A stretch of 60,314 bases of DNA. Source: an uncultured Lachnoclostridium sp. (lineage in GTDB: Bacteria > Bacillota > Clostridia > Lachnospirales > Lachnospiraceae). A program made the position numbers and the translations under genes. The DNA is taken from positions 1-60,314 of the forward strand of contig CAOJBY010000024.1 of the NCBI GenBank assembly GCA_948330435.1, written 5' to 3'. Shown here in pieces: positions 8,138-16,204 of the stretch. Under the pieces are notes generated by a model. It was not told the origin of the DNA. It saw only the letters and a program-made list of their open reading frames with translations, and made no database searches. The number at the start of each line of letters is the position of its first letter. Within the stretch, counting starts at the first letter, position 1.

Positions 8138-8175
8138 GCGCCAGGCAAAGACTAATGTCGAAGCCTGGCGTTAAT
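8138..8175 (+). terminator. Probable terminator after mtnN
   Basis: An 8-pair CGCCAGGC/GCCTGGCG stem (8139-8146 with 8163-8170) is followed by a weak T-rich tail. Confidence 0.6.
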
Positions 8176-8297
8176 TCATTCTTTTCAGTAAAAATCCTGC
8201 TATGTATAATGTTTTTATACCCCAGATACTATCATACATATCCTTTGAAAATGATCGTAGTGCAGGTGTAAAGACAGGACAGGCAGGAGGGAACCGA

Positions 8298-8579
8298 ATG
8301 TTTGAAATAGGTTTAACAATAGGCTGGGCAGCACTTATGATTCTGCTCTTGTGTATCCGAGCGGATATCCGGGAGCTTTCGGCCCTTATGAGGGAAAATC
8401 GAAGAGAACTTCTCAGAAGCAGCGTTGGAGGAAGGGCAAATGAAAGCTATCCAAACTTTCAGGATACGGTTCGCCAGGAAAAAACTCGGGAGAAAAAAGA
8501 AGAGCCAAAACAGGTAAGCTCATTAAATAAATCGGAAGAACAGCTTCTGAAAGAAGTTTTGACAGAATTTTTGGGCTAA
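8298..8579 (+). CDS. Small single-pass membrane protein, unknown
   Basis: A 93-residue protein. Residues 3-20 form one membrane helix, followed by a basic amphipathic stretch (IRADIRELSALMRENRRELL) and a charged tail ending in a short helix (EEQLLKEVLTEFLG). The start at 8298 has AGGAGG at 7 bases; the longer frame from 8202 covers the leader. No family is recognised. It precedes pgi on the same strand. Confidence 0.65.
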   Translation: MFEIGLTIGWAALMILLLCIRADIRELSALMRENRRELLRSSVGGRANESYPNFQDTVRQEKTREKKEEPKQVSSLNKSEEQLLKEVLTEFLG

Positions 8580-8673
8580 TAAGAGCTTCACCAGTGGATT
8601 AATTTGGATAAATATGTTACAATACCAGTGATAAAAAGCTGAAAGGCACAGGAAATGAAGGAGGATTCGATTT

Positions 8674-10254
8674 ATGATAAGCTGGAAAAATCTGGACACC
8701 CTGAATGCGTATGAGGAACTTGAGAAAGCAGAGCATGTAGATCTCGTGGAAGCCATGTGCGGAGAGAATGGTGCGGAGCGTGTGAAGAAGTACAGTGCTT
8801 CCATGGCGGGTGGACTTACTTACAATTATGCTGCAAAGCAGGTGGATGATGAGATACTGAAAGTCCTTGCAAAGCTGGCTGATGAGGCACAGCTTGTGGA
8901 GAAGTTTCAGGCTCTCTACAGCGGGGAAGTAATCAACACCGGCGAGAAGCGCCGGGTTCTGCATCATCTCACCCGGGGACAGCTGGGAGAGGCTGTGGTA
9001 GTTGACGGTGTGGACAAGCGTAACTTCTATACGGAACAGCAGAGAAAGTATACAGAACTGGCGAATAGGGTCCATGGGGGAGAAGTAACAAATGCAGCAG
9101 GGGAGAAGTTTACCACTGTGGTACAGATCGGAATTGGCGGAAGCGATCTGGGACCCCGGGCTATGTATCTGGCTCTGGAGAATTGGGCGAAGAAAAATAA
9201 TACTTTGAAAATGGAGGCAAGATTCATCAGCAATGTAGACCCGGATGATGCGGCGGCTGTTTTGGATTCTATCGACGTGGCACATTCTATTTTTGTACTT
9301 GTTTCCAAATCAGGAACAACTCTGGAAACCCTGACCAATGAATCCTTTGTAAAGGATGCTCTTACAAAGGCGGGCCTTGACCCCTCCAAGCATATGGTTG
9401 CCGTAACCAGCGAGACTTCACCCCTTGCCAAGAGTGATAACTATCTGGCGGCTTTCTTTATGGACGATTACATTGGCGGCCGCTATTCCTCCACCTCTGC
9501 AGTGGGCGGCGTTATTTTATCTCTGGCATTTGGGCCCAAGGTATTTGAAGATTTCCTGGCTGGTGCAGCGGCAGAAGATGCCCTTTCCAAAGAGAGAAAT
9601 CTCTTGGAGAATCCTGCTATGCTGGATGCTTTGATTGGTGTATATGAGCGTAATGTTTTGGGCTATCCAAGTACGGCTGTACTTCCCTATTCCCAGGCTT
9701 TGAGCCGTTTTCCGGCACATCTGCAGCAGCTGGATATGGAATCCAACGGAAAGTCAGTCAATCGCTTCGGAGATTCGGTAGACTATCCCACAGGTCCTGT
9801 TATTTTCGGAGAACCGGGAACCAACGGGCAGCACTCTTTCTACCAGTTGCTTCATCAGGGAACGAATATTGTACCACTTCAGTTCGTGGGCTTTAAAAAC
9901 AATCAGATGGGCGTGGATGTGGTGATTCAGGACAGTACAAGCCAACAGAAGCTTTGTGCGAACGTGGCGGCTCAGATTGTAGCATTTGCCTGTGGAAAGG
10001 AAGACGAGAATCCCAATAAACGCTTTGAAGGTGGACGCCCCTCCAGCATTATTATTGGTGAACAGTTGACACCAGTATCATTGGGAGCCCTTTTGTCACA
10101 TTTTGAAAATAAAGTAATGTTCCAGGGCTTTGTCTGGAATGTGAACAGCTTCGATCAGGAAGGTGTGCAGCTGGGCAAAGTATTGGCAAAGCGTGTGCTT
10201 GCTCATGAGACAGACGGAGCATTAAAGATGTACAGTGAACTGCTGGACATTTAA
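8674..10254 (+). CDS. pgi: Glucose-6-phosphate isomerase
   Basis: This cytoplasmic enzyme interconverts glucose-6-phosphate and fructose-6-phosphate in glycolysis and gluconeogenesis. The 526-residue product is of the long form. It shows GIGGSDLGPRA (phosphate site), SKSGTTLET, GGRYSSTSAVG (PGI signature 1), the catalytic Glu region GEPGTNGQHSFYQLLHQG and the C-terminal Lys in GVQLGKVLA. A GGAGGATTCGATTT site precedes the ATG. The pseudouridine synthase gene begins 5 bases after its stop. Phosphoglucomutase (16205), phosphofructokinase (51295) and transketolase (55059) also lie in the window. Confidence 0.97.
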   Translation: MISWKNLDTLNAYEELEKAEHVDLVEAMCGENGAERVKKYSASMAGGLTYNYAAKQVDDEILKVLAKLADEAQLVEKFQALYSGEVINTGEKRRVLHHLTRGQLGEAVVVDGVDKRNFYTEQQRKYTELANRVHGGEVTNAAGEKFTTVVQIGIGGSDLGPRAMYLALENWAKKNNTLKMEARFISNVDPDDAAAVLDSIDVAHSIFVLVSKSGTTLETLTNESFVKDALTKAGLDPSKHMVAVTSETSPLAKSDNYLAAFFMDDYIGGRYSSTSAVGGVILSLAFGPKVFEDFLAGAAAEDALSKERNLLENPAMLDALIGVYERNVLGYPSTAVLPYSQALSRFPAHLQQLDMESNGKSVNRFGDSVDYPTGPVIFGEPGTNGQHSFYQLLHQGTNIVPLQFVGFKNNQMGVDVVIQDSTSQQKLCANVAAQIVAFACGKEDENPNKRFEGGRPSSIIIGEQLTPVSLGALLSHFENKVMFQGFVWNVNSFDQEGVQLGKVLAKRVLAHETDGALKMYSELLDI

Positions 10255-10258
10255 AGAA

Positions 10259-11008
10259 ATGAAAGTTTTGTTTGAAGATGGAAGCCTGCTGGTTTGTTAT
10301 AAACCGGCAGGTATTCCTGTTCAGAGTGCCAGGGTGGGAACCAGGGACTGTGAGAGTATGCTGAAGAATTATTTATATAAAAAAAGTCCGAAAAAGGGAG
10401 AGCCTTATCTGGGGATTGTTCATCGACTTGATCAACCGGTGGAAGGGCTTCTGGTATTTGCCAAAACAGCAGAAGCTGCTGCCAATTTAAGCCGCCAGCT
10501 TCAGGATAAAACAATGAAAAAAAGCTACCTGGCTATTCGAAAGGCAGTGGATAAATCATCAGTAACCGGCTCTGAAAACAGGAAAGATGGTGGAAAAACA
10601 TTTAATAATGTGGAAAATCCGGTGGAAAACTGGACAGAAATCACCGATTATTTGAAAAAAAACGGACATGAAAACCGTTCTGAGATTGTAAAACCTGGAA
10701 CAGCCGGGGCGAAAAAGGCAGTTCTTTTGTATCGGGTTTTGCAGGTCCTGGCAGGGCGGGAATTGGTGGAAATTCGGCTTCTTACAGGACGCCATCATCA
10801 GATTCGATTACAGATGGCAGGTCTTGGGACACCCCTTGTGGGCGATCGAAAATACGGGACAGATTTTTCGGATGTGGATATTGTGGATAAGTCTTATCCG
10901 GCACTCTGTGCTTACCGCCTGGAATTTCTACATCCAAAAACCGGAAAGCCTCTTGCCTTTCAGGTCGAACCGAACAATCCGGTTTTTGCTTCATTTATAA
11001 AAAGTTAA
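10259..11008 (+). CDS. RluA-family RNA pseudouridine synthase
   Basis: It isomerises uridine to pseudouridine in rRNA or tRNA. The 249-residue protein has the family core: CYKPAG near residue 14, then VHRLDQPVEGLLVFAKT with the catalytic Asp at residue 58, and ETRLLTGRHHQIR-like EIRLLTGRHHQIR later. There is no S4 domain. The part between about residues 95 and 150 is a charged insertion not usual in RluA proteins. The start is ATG 10259, 5 bases after the pgi stop, with no strong ribosome site, so translational coupling is likely. The target base is not predictable. Confidence 0.9.
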   Translation: MKVLFEDGSLLVCYKPAGIPVQSARVGTRDCESMLKNYLYKKSPKKGEPYLGIVHRLDQPVEGLLVFAKTAEAAANLSRQLQDKTMKKSYLAIRKAVDKSSVTGSENRKDGGKTFNNVENPVENWTEITDYLKKNGHENRSEIVKPGTAGAKKAVLLYRVLQVLAGRELVEIRLLTGRHHQIRLQMAGLGTPLVGDRKYGTDFSDVDIVDKSYPALCAYRLEFLHPKTGKPLAFQVEPNNPVFASFIKS

Positions 11009-11111
11009 TGATACACCTGTATTTGGATGAATGTAACAGGGTAAAAAACCTTTTTAGGCTTATACTATGTAAAGAAAAACTATGGGTATAAGCAATAAGG
11101 AGGCCGACCCT

Positions 11112-12146
11112 ATGGAGTGGATAAAGGAAAATAAAATACTCTGCAAAAAGATCGGAATCATAGCCGGTGTGTATTTGGGAATGAAATACCTGGTACCCCT
11201 TGTGATTCCGTTTTTAATTGCAGCCACATTGGTCTGTTGGCTTTGGCCGTTTTTGAAATGGACAAGGAGACATTTGCATATTCGTCCTCCTTATGTGATG
11301 GGAGGGCTTGTGCTGATTGTAGTGGCAATCTTGGGGATTGGAATTTATATGGCTGGCAGAGAACTTGGAAACCTGGCCATATACCTCAGGACTATGCTGG
11401 AGAAAAGGGGACAGATCGAAGAACTTCTATATAATTGCTGTGACAGTATCGGCCAGCTCTTTCATGTGGAATCCTCAGATCTGCGAATCTTTGTAACAGA
11501 TCAGCTCAATGTATTTCGGGATCAGGCCCGGCAGAATATCCTGCCGGGAGCTTTTGGAGGCTCCTGGCAGTTGCTTAAAGGTGCCGGCTCCTGGATAGCT
11601 GCAATTGTAGTAACGGGGATATCATTACTTCTTCTTTCAGCGGATTTTGAAGAGATAAAAGAGATGGGAAAGAGGTATTCTCTGTATGAAAAAGCCGTAA
11701 GCTCCATTCGTGGAATGCTCCATGCAGTAGGCGGATATCTCAGGGCACAATTTATCATTATGGGAATTGTCACGCTTTTATGCATTTTAGGTGTATGGAT
11801 TTCCGGAAGTACAAGAATGCCTATAGCAGTGGGAATTGGAATAGGACTTTTGGATGCACTTCCCGTATTTGGAACGGGGACGGTATTTATCCCCTGGCTT
11901 TTCATTTGCTTTCTTCAGAGAAAATATACTTCGGCCCTGATTCTTGCAGTTACTTATGGAGTTTGCATGTTAACACGGGAATTTTTGGAGCCAAAGCTTA
12001 TCGGGAACCGTCTGGGGATTCTTCCGATAGTTATTCTTATGAGTGTTTATGTGGGGGTGAAGCTTTATGGATTTGGGGGGATTCTTTTAGGTCCGCTGTC
12101 GGTTTTGCTGGTCCGGGAACTTTGGAAACAAATAGATACCGAATGA
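11112..12146 (+). CDS. AI-2E family transporter (YtvI/YdbI-like membrane protein)
   Basis: A 344-residue polytopic membrane protein with about seven to eight helices: a paired helix set near residues 15-75, a soluble stretch at about 90-165, and a C-terminal bundle with GLLDALPVFGTG and EPKLIGNRLGI, both typical of PF01594. The family name comes from AI-2 export by E. coli TqsA, but many members have other or unknown substrates; the short Firmicute forms resemble the sporulation protein YtvI. The start at 11112 is 8 bases from AAGGAGG. Confidence 0.85.
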   Translation: MEWIKENKILCKKIGIIAGVYLGMKYLVPLVIPFLIAATLVCWLWPFLKWTRRHLHIRPPYVMGGLVLIVVAILGIGIYMAGRELGNLAIYLRTMLEKRGQIEELLYNCCDSIGQLFHVESSDLRIFVTDQLNVFRDQARQNILPGAFGGSWQLLKGAGSWIAAIVVTGISLLLLSADFEEIKEMGKRYSLYEKAVSSIRGMLHAVGGYLRAQFIIMGIVTLLCILGVWISGSTRMPIAVGIGIGLLDALPVFGTGTVFIPWLFICFLQRKYTSALILAVTYGVCMLTREFLEPKLIGNRLGILPIVILMSVYVGVKLYGFGGILLGPLSVLLVRELWKQIDTE

Positions 12147-12238
12147 AGAGCCTGTTTTCCTTGACAAAGCCTGTTGGAGGGTAATAAAATGGTAACAGTT
12201 CGAAAAACAGAGGCTGAAAGGCTGAGAGGAGAAAAGGC

Positions 12239-13678
12239 ATGGCAAAGGATAAGAAGCTGGTAGAAGCGATTACATCCATGGACACAGATTTTGCTCAGTG
12301 GTATACGGATGTGGTAAAAAAAGCAGAGTTAATAGATTATACAAGTGTAAAGGGCTGTATGGTGATTAAGCCGGCAGGTTATGCTATCTGGGAAAATATT
12401 CAGAAGGAACTGGATGCGAGATTTAAGGCAACAGGTGTGGAGAATGTATATCTTCCAATGTTTATTCCGGAGAGTCTCCTTCAGAAAGAAAAAGATCACG
12501 TAGAGGGATTTGCCCCGGAGGTTGCCTGGGTAACCCATGGAGGTTTAGAACCTTTGCAGGAGCGTATGTGTGTAAGGCCTACCTCGGAGACGCTGTTCTG
12601 TGATTTCTATGCAAAAGAAGTCCAGTCCTACAGAGATCTGCCAAAAGTATATAATCAGTGGTGCTCAGTGGTGCGGTGGGAAAAGACAACTCGCCCTTTC
12701 CTCCGTTCCAGAGAGTTTTTATGGCAGGAAGGCCATACGGCCCATGCAACGGCAAAGGAGGCAGAAGAACGTACCATTCAGATGCTGAACGTATATGCGG
12801 ATTTCTGTGAGGAGGTCCTGGCAATTCCCGTTATCAAGGGCCAGAAGACGGATAAGGAGAAGTTTGCAGGAGCCGAGGCAACCTATACCATCGAGTCCCT
12901 GATGCATGACGGGAAAGCACTTCAATCCGGAACCAGTCATAACTTTGGAGACGGATTTGCAAAGGCTTTCGAGATTCAATATACAGATCGTGATAATCAG
13001 CTTCAATATGTCCATCAGACATCCTGGGGCATGACCACTCGTATGATTGGTGCCATTATCATGGTACATGGGGATGACAGCGGACTGGTGCTTCCTCCCC
13101 GGATTGCACCTGTACAGGTGATGGTGATTGCCATCGCGCAGCATAAAGAGGGAGTACTGGATAAAGCATTTGCCATTCGGGATGAGCTTATAGAGGCGGG
13201 CTTCAAAGTGAAAGTGGACAATTCCGACAAGAGTCCGGGTTGGAAGTTCTCTGAACAGGAGATGAAAGGAATTCCGGTAAGAATCGAGATTGGCCCAAAG
13301 GATATAGAGGCCAACCAGGCCGTAATTGTGCGGCGGGACAATCGTGAGAAAACCATTATCTCTCTGGATGAACTTGCCCGAAAGCTGGAAGAGGTACTGG
13401 ATACCATGCAAAAAGAGATGCTAAAGAGGGCAAGAGCACATCGTGAGGCTCATACTTACGATGTAACTAACTACGAAGAATTTGTAAATACACTGGAGGA
13501 GAAGCCTGGCTTTGTAAGAGCTATGTGGTGTGGCGATCAGGCTTGTGAGGACAAGATTAAAGAGGATACCACGGCAACCTCCCGGTGTATGCCTTTCGAA
13601 CAGGAAAAGCTCTCTGACACCTGTATCTGCTGTGGAAAACCTGCAAAGACCATGGTGTACTGGGGCAAGGCATATTAA
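12239..13678 (+). CDS. proS: Prolyl-tRNA synthetase, eukaryote/archaeal-like type
   Basis: It charges tRNA-Pro with proline. The 479-residue enzyme is of the short ProS type without the editing insertion. Class II motifs are visible: PMFIPESLL and RPTSET early, VVRWEKTTRPFLRSREFLWQEGHTAH, then the anticodon-binding domain. The C-terminus carries a zinc-type Cys cluster (WCGD..C and CICCGKPA) and ends in an aromatic Tyr, as in this subfamily. The start has GAGGAGAAAAGGC upstream. No T-box precedes it. cca follows after 10 bases, so both tRNA-related genes are probably co-transcribed. Confidence 0.96.
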   Translation: MAKDKKLVEAITSMDTDFAQWYTDVVKKAELIDYTSVKGCMVIKPAGYAIWENIQKELDARFKATGVENVYLPMFIPESLLQKEKDHVEGFAPEVAWVTHGGLEPLQERMCVRPTSETLFCDFYAKEVQSYRDLPKVYNQWCSVVRWEKTTRPFLRSREFLWQEGHTAHATAKEAEERTIQMLNVYADFCEEVLAIPVIKGQKTDKEKFAGAEATYTIESLMHDGKALQSGTSHNFGDGFAKAFEIQYTDRDNQLQYVHQTSWGMTTRMIGAIIMVHGDDSGLVLPPRIAPVQVMVIAIAQHKEGVLDKAFAIRDELIEAGFKVKVDNSDKSPGWKFSEQEMKGIPVRIEIGPKDIEANQAVIVRRDNREKTIISLDELARKLEEVLDTMQKEMLKRARAHREAHTYDVTNYEEFVNTLEEKPGFVRAMWCGDQACEDKIKEDTTATSRCMPFEQEKLSDTCICCGKPAKTMVYWGKAY

Positions 13679-13688
13679 TGTGGAATAT

Positions 13689-15017
13689 ATGAGGATAGAG
13701 ATACCGGCAAAAGCAAATCAAATTATTAATTGTCTCACAAAAGCAGGTTATGAAGCTTATGTAGTGGGAGGCTGTGTTCGTGATGCCATTTTGGGCCGCA
13801 GTGCGGCAGACTGGGACATCACCACCAATGCCAGGCCAGAACAGGTGAAAGCCTTGTTCTCAAGAACTGTGGACACTGGAATCCAGCATGGGACAGTAAC
13901 TGTACTTTTGGGGAGAGAAGGCTTTGAGGTAACTACCTATCGGATAGACGGCGAATATCGGGATGGCAGACATCCTGCCGAAGTTATCTTTACTCCCAGT
14001 CTTTTGGAGGATTTAAAGAGAAGGGACTTTACCATCAATGCGATGGCATATAATGAGACAGAAGGATTAATAGATGCCTTTGATGGCATGGGTGATCTGA
14101 AGAGAGGCAGTGTACGCTGTGTGGGAGATCCCCGGGAACGATTTACGGAGGATGCTTTGCGAATCTTGAGGGCAGTGCGCTTTTCTGCTCAGTTGAATTT
14201 TGGAATTGAAGAGAATACCAGACAGGCTCTGACAAGCTTTGCCTCCAGCCTTACACGGATCAGTGCGGAGCGTATTCAGACAGAACTGGTAAAGCTTTTG
14301 ACTTCAGAGCATCCGGAGGTTTTCCGAACTCTTTATGAGACGGGAATTACGGCTGCAATTCTTCCGGAATTTGATGCCTGTATGAAGACGCCTCAAAATC
14401 ATCCCCATCATTGCTGCTGTGTAGGAGAGCATCTTCTGCTTGCCCTGCAGTCCATAGAAGCAGATAAGGTGCTACGGTTATCAGCTCTTCTTCATGACAT
14501 TGGAAAGCCGACAACACATATTCGGGATGAGCAGGGAGTGGATCATTTTCATGGACACAGTGACGTGGGTGCGGAGATGGCAGGGTGCATTTTACGCCGC
14601 CTGAAGTTTGATAATGATACGATTTATCGGGTAAAACATTTGGTGTTGGTCCACGATTATTTACAGATTCCTCTTACCCTGAGAGGGGTTCGCCGGGCAG
14701 TGGTCCGGATTGGAAGAGAACATTTTTCGGACTATTTAAAACTGCGACAGGCAGATATTATGGCTCAAAATCCTTCCATGCAGAAGGAAAAGCTGGAAGC
14801 GTTGGCAACACTGAAAGGCTTGTATGAGCAAATTCTTAAAGAAAGAAACTGCCTTTCCCTGAAAGAACTGGCAGTAACGGGAAGTGACTTGATAGAGGGC
14901 GGCTTAGAGCCAGGACCAAAGCTTGGGGAGATTTTGAAAAAACTTTTAGAATTAGTGATTGAGCATCCGGAGTATAATACAAAAGAATATCTACTGTCCC
15001 ATCTGCCAAAGCTGTAA
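13689..15017 (+). CDS. cca: CCA tRNA nucleotidyltransferase
   Basis: It adds or repairs the 3' CCA of tRNAs. The 442-residue protein has the class II nucleotidyltransferase head (YVVGGCVRD and DWDITTNA with metal-binding Asp), the RRDFTINAMAY and EDALRILRAVRFSA motifs, and an HD domain (LLHDIGKP, about residues 267-274). All tRNA genes in this window lack encoded CCA, so the enzyme must build the ends. The start at 13689 (MRIEIPAK) fits the family; GTG 13680 is an alternative. It is 10 bases after proS. Confidence 0.95.
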   Translation: MRIEIPAKANQIINCLTKAGYEAYVVGGCVRDAILGRSAADWDITTNARPEQVKALFSRTVDTGIQHGTVTVLLGREGFEVTTYRIDGEYRDGRHPAEVIFTPSLLEDLKRRDFTINAMAYNETEGLIDAFDGMGDLKRGSVRCVGDPRERFTEDALRILRAVRFSAQLNFGIEENTRQALTSFASSLTRISAERIQTELVKLLTSEHPEVFRTLYETGITAAILPEFDACMKTPQNHPHHCCCVGEHLLLALQSIEADKVLRLSALLHDIGKPTTHIRDEQGVDHFHGHSDVGAEMAGCILRRLKFDNDTIYRVKHLVLVHDYLQIPLTLRGVRRAVVRIGREHFSDYLKLRQADIMAQNPSMQKEKLEALATLKGLYEQILKERNCLSLKELAVTGSDLIEGGLEPGPKLGEILKKLLELVIEHPEYNTKEYLLSHLPKL

Positions 15018-15060
15018 AGTATAACAGGTGTTGATAATCAGCAACCATTTTAAAGTGCAT

Positions 15061-15108
15061 AAATCCCCTCGTTCTTTCATAGATTTGAAAGGAACGGGGG
15101 GATTTTTG
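15061..15108 (+). terminator. Terminator of proS-cca that contains the next gene's ribosome site
   Basis: AAATCCCC-TCGTTC-TTTCA (15061-15079) pairs with TGAAA-GGAACG-GGGGGATTT and is followed by T. The GGGGGGA ribosome site of the cotS-like gene (GTG at 15108) is part of the 3' arm. Confidence 0.75.
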
Positions 15109-16112
15109 TGAACGAAAAGGCACTGCAAATTTTAGGGCAGTATAACATCAAATTACTTCGGAGCTTCGGCGGTCGTGGTGCAGTCATGCTGGAGACGGAA
15201 CAGGGACTAAAAATATTAAAAGAATTTGCAGGATCCAAGACAAAACTTCCCTATGAGCAGATGCTGCTTGCAAGACTGGAAGAGGAGGGTGTCTGCAAAG
15301 TTGATCGGGCCATAGCAAATATAAGTGGGGAACTCCTCTCCACAGGTGAATATGACACCACCTGGATTATCAAAAACTGGCCAATCGGAAAAGAGTGCGA
15401 TACACACAGTGAAGATGACTTGCTAAAAAGTATGGAAATATTAGCCCGTCTCCATAAGAGTGCCAGAAACATCTGGCAGATGGAAAATGAAGAGACAACA
15501 AAACGTCTTATGGGATGTGATCGAAGAAATGAACTGGAAAAACACAACCGGGAGTTAAAGCGAGTCCAGAACTTTATTCGGAATAAACGTAAAAAGGGAA
15601 GCTTCGAACTGCTTTTTCTAAAATATGTACAGGAAATCATGGAAGAAAGCCTTTATGCCCAGCAACGGCTGGAAAACTCCGGGTACGAGGAACTCTTGCA
15701 AAAGGCGAAAATGCAGGGGCATATATGCCATGGAGAATACATACATCACAATATTTTCCTGAATCGTCAGGAGACTGCTGTAGTCAACTTTGGGCGCTGC
15801 GAGATCAACCTGCAGATCAATGACCTGTGTCTGTTTCTGCGTAAAATTATGGAAAAGCAAAACTGGAACGAAGCCTTAGCAGGTCGAATGCTGGAAGCTT
15901 ACGAAAAGGAACGTCCGCTATCGGGGGAAGAACACCTCTACCTGGCCGTTAGTCTCTATTACCCGGAAAAAGTCTGGAAGCTGGCTCACCACTACTATAA
16001 TGCAAACAAGGCCTGGATTCCGGAAAAAAACACGGAAAAATTGGAAGTCTTCCTGAATCAGGAGTCTCAGAGAAAGCAAATGATAAAAAACCTTCTCCAG
16101 TTTGCCCCGTAA
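15108..16112 (+). CDS. CotS-family spore coat protein (kinase-fold)
   Basis: A 334-residue protein with the aminoglycoside-phosphotransferase/CotS fold, which in Bacillus joins the inner spore coat. Features include GRGAVMLETEQGLKILKEF (nucleotide lobe with Lys), WIIKNWPIG, and a C-lobe with HGEYIHHN (208-215) and VVNFG (225-229). Active kinases have HGD and DFG/DFD here; both Asp are replaced (Glu210, Asn227), so catalysis is doubtful. The start is GTG 15108; its ribosome site lies in the upstream hairpin. Assignment to CotS rests on overall pattern and length. Confidence 0.78.
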   Translation: MNEKALQILGQYNIKLLRSFGGRGAVMLETEQGLKILKEFAGSKTKLPYEQMLLARLEEEGVCKVDRAIANISGELLSTGEYDTTWIIKNWPIGKECDTHSEDDLLKSMEILARLHKSARNIWQMENEETTKRLMGCDRRNELEKHNRELKRVQNFIRNKRKKGSFELLFLKYVQEIMEESLYAQQRLENSGYEELLQKAKMQGHICHGEYIHHNIFLNRQETAVVNFGRCEINLQINDLCLFLRKIMEKQNWNEALAGRMLEAYEKERPLSGEEHLYLAVSLYYPEKVWKLAHHYYNANKAWIPEKNTEKLEVFLNQESQRKQMIKNLLQFAP

Positions 16113-16119
16113 CATTGCG

Positions 16120-16148
16120 TTGACTTTTATTGCCAAATTTATTAAAAT
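16120..16148 (+). promoter_or_regulatory. Promoter of phosphoglucomutase
   Basis: TTGACT (16120-16125) and TAAAAT (16143-16148) are 17 bp apart, just after the cotS-like gene. Confidence 0.75.
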
Positions 16149-16204
16149 TATATACATCAACAGGGCAAAGAAGCCTTAACAATTCAAGAATGGGGTGTAA
16201 AACT

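Noticed and set aside
8617..9285. Long minus-strand ORF opposite pgi, and similar long antisense frames elsewhere
   Set aside because: They overlap well-supported genes, have no ribosome sites, and their translations look like no protein family.
11112..12146. Dedicated autoinducer-2 exporter working with mtnN
   Set aside because: The AI-2E family name is broad, and mtnN is 3 kb away in a different transcript. No luxS is present in the window.
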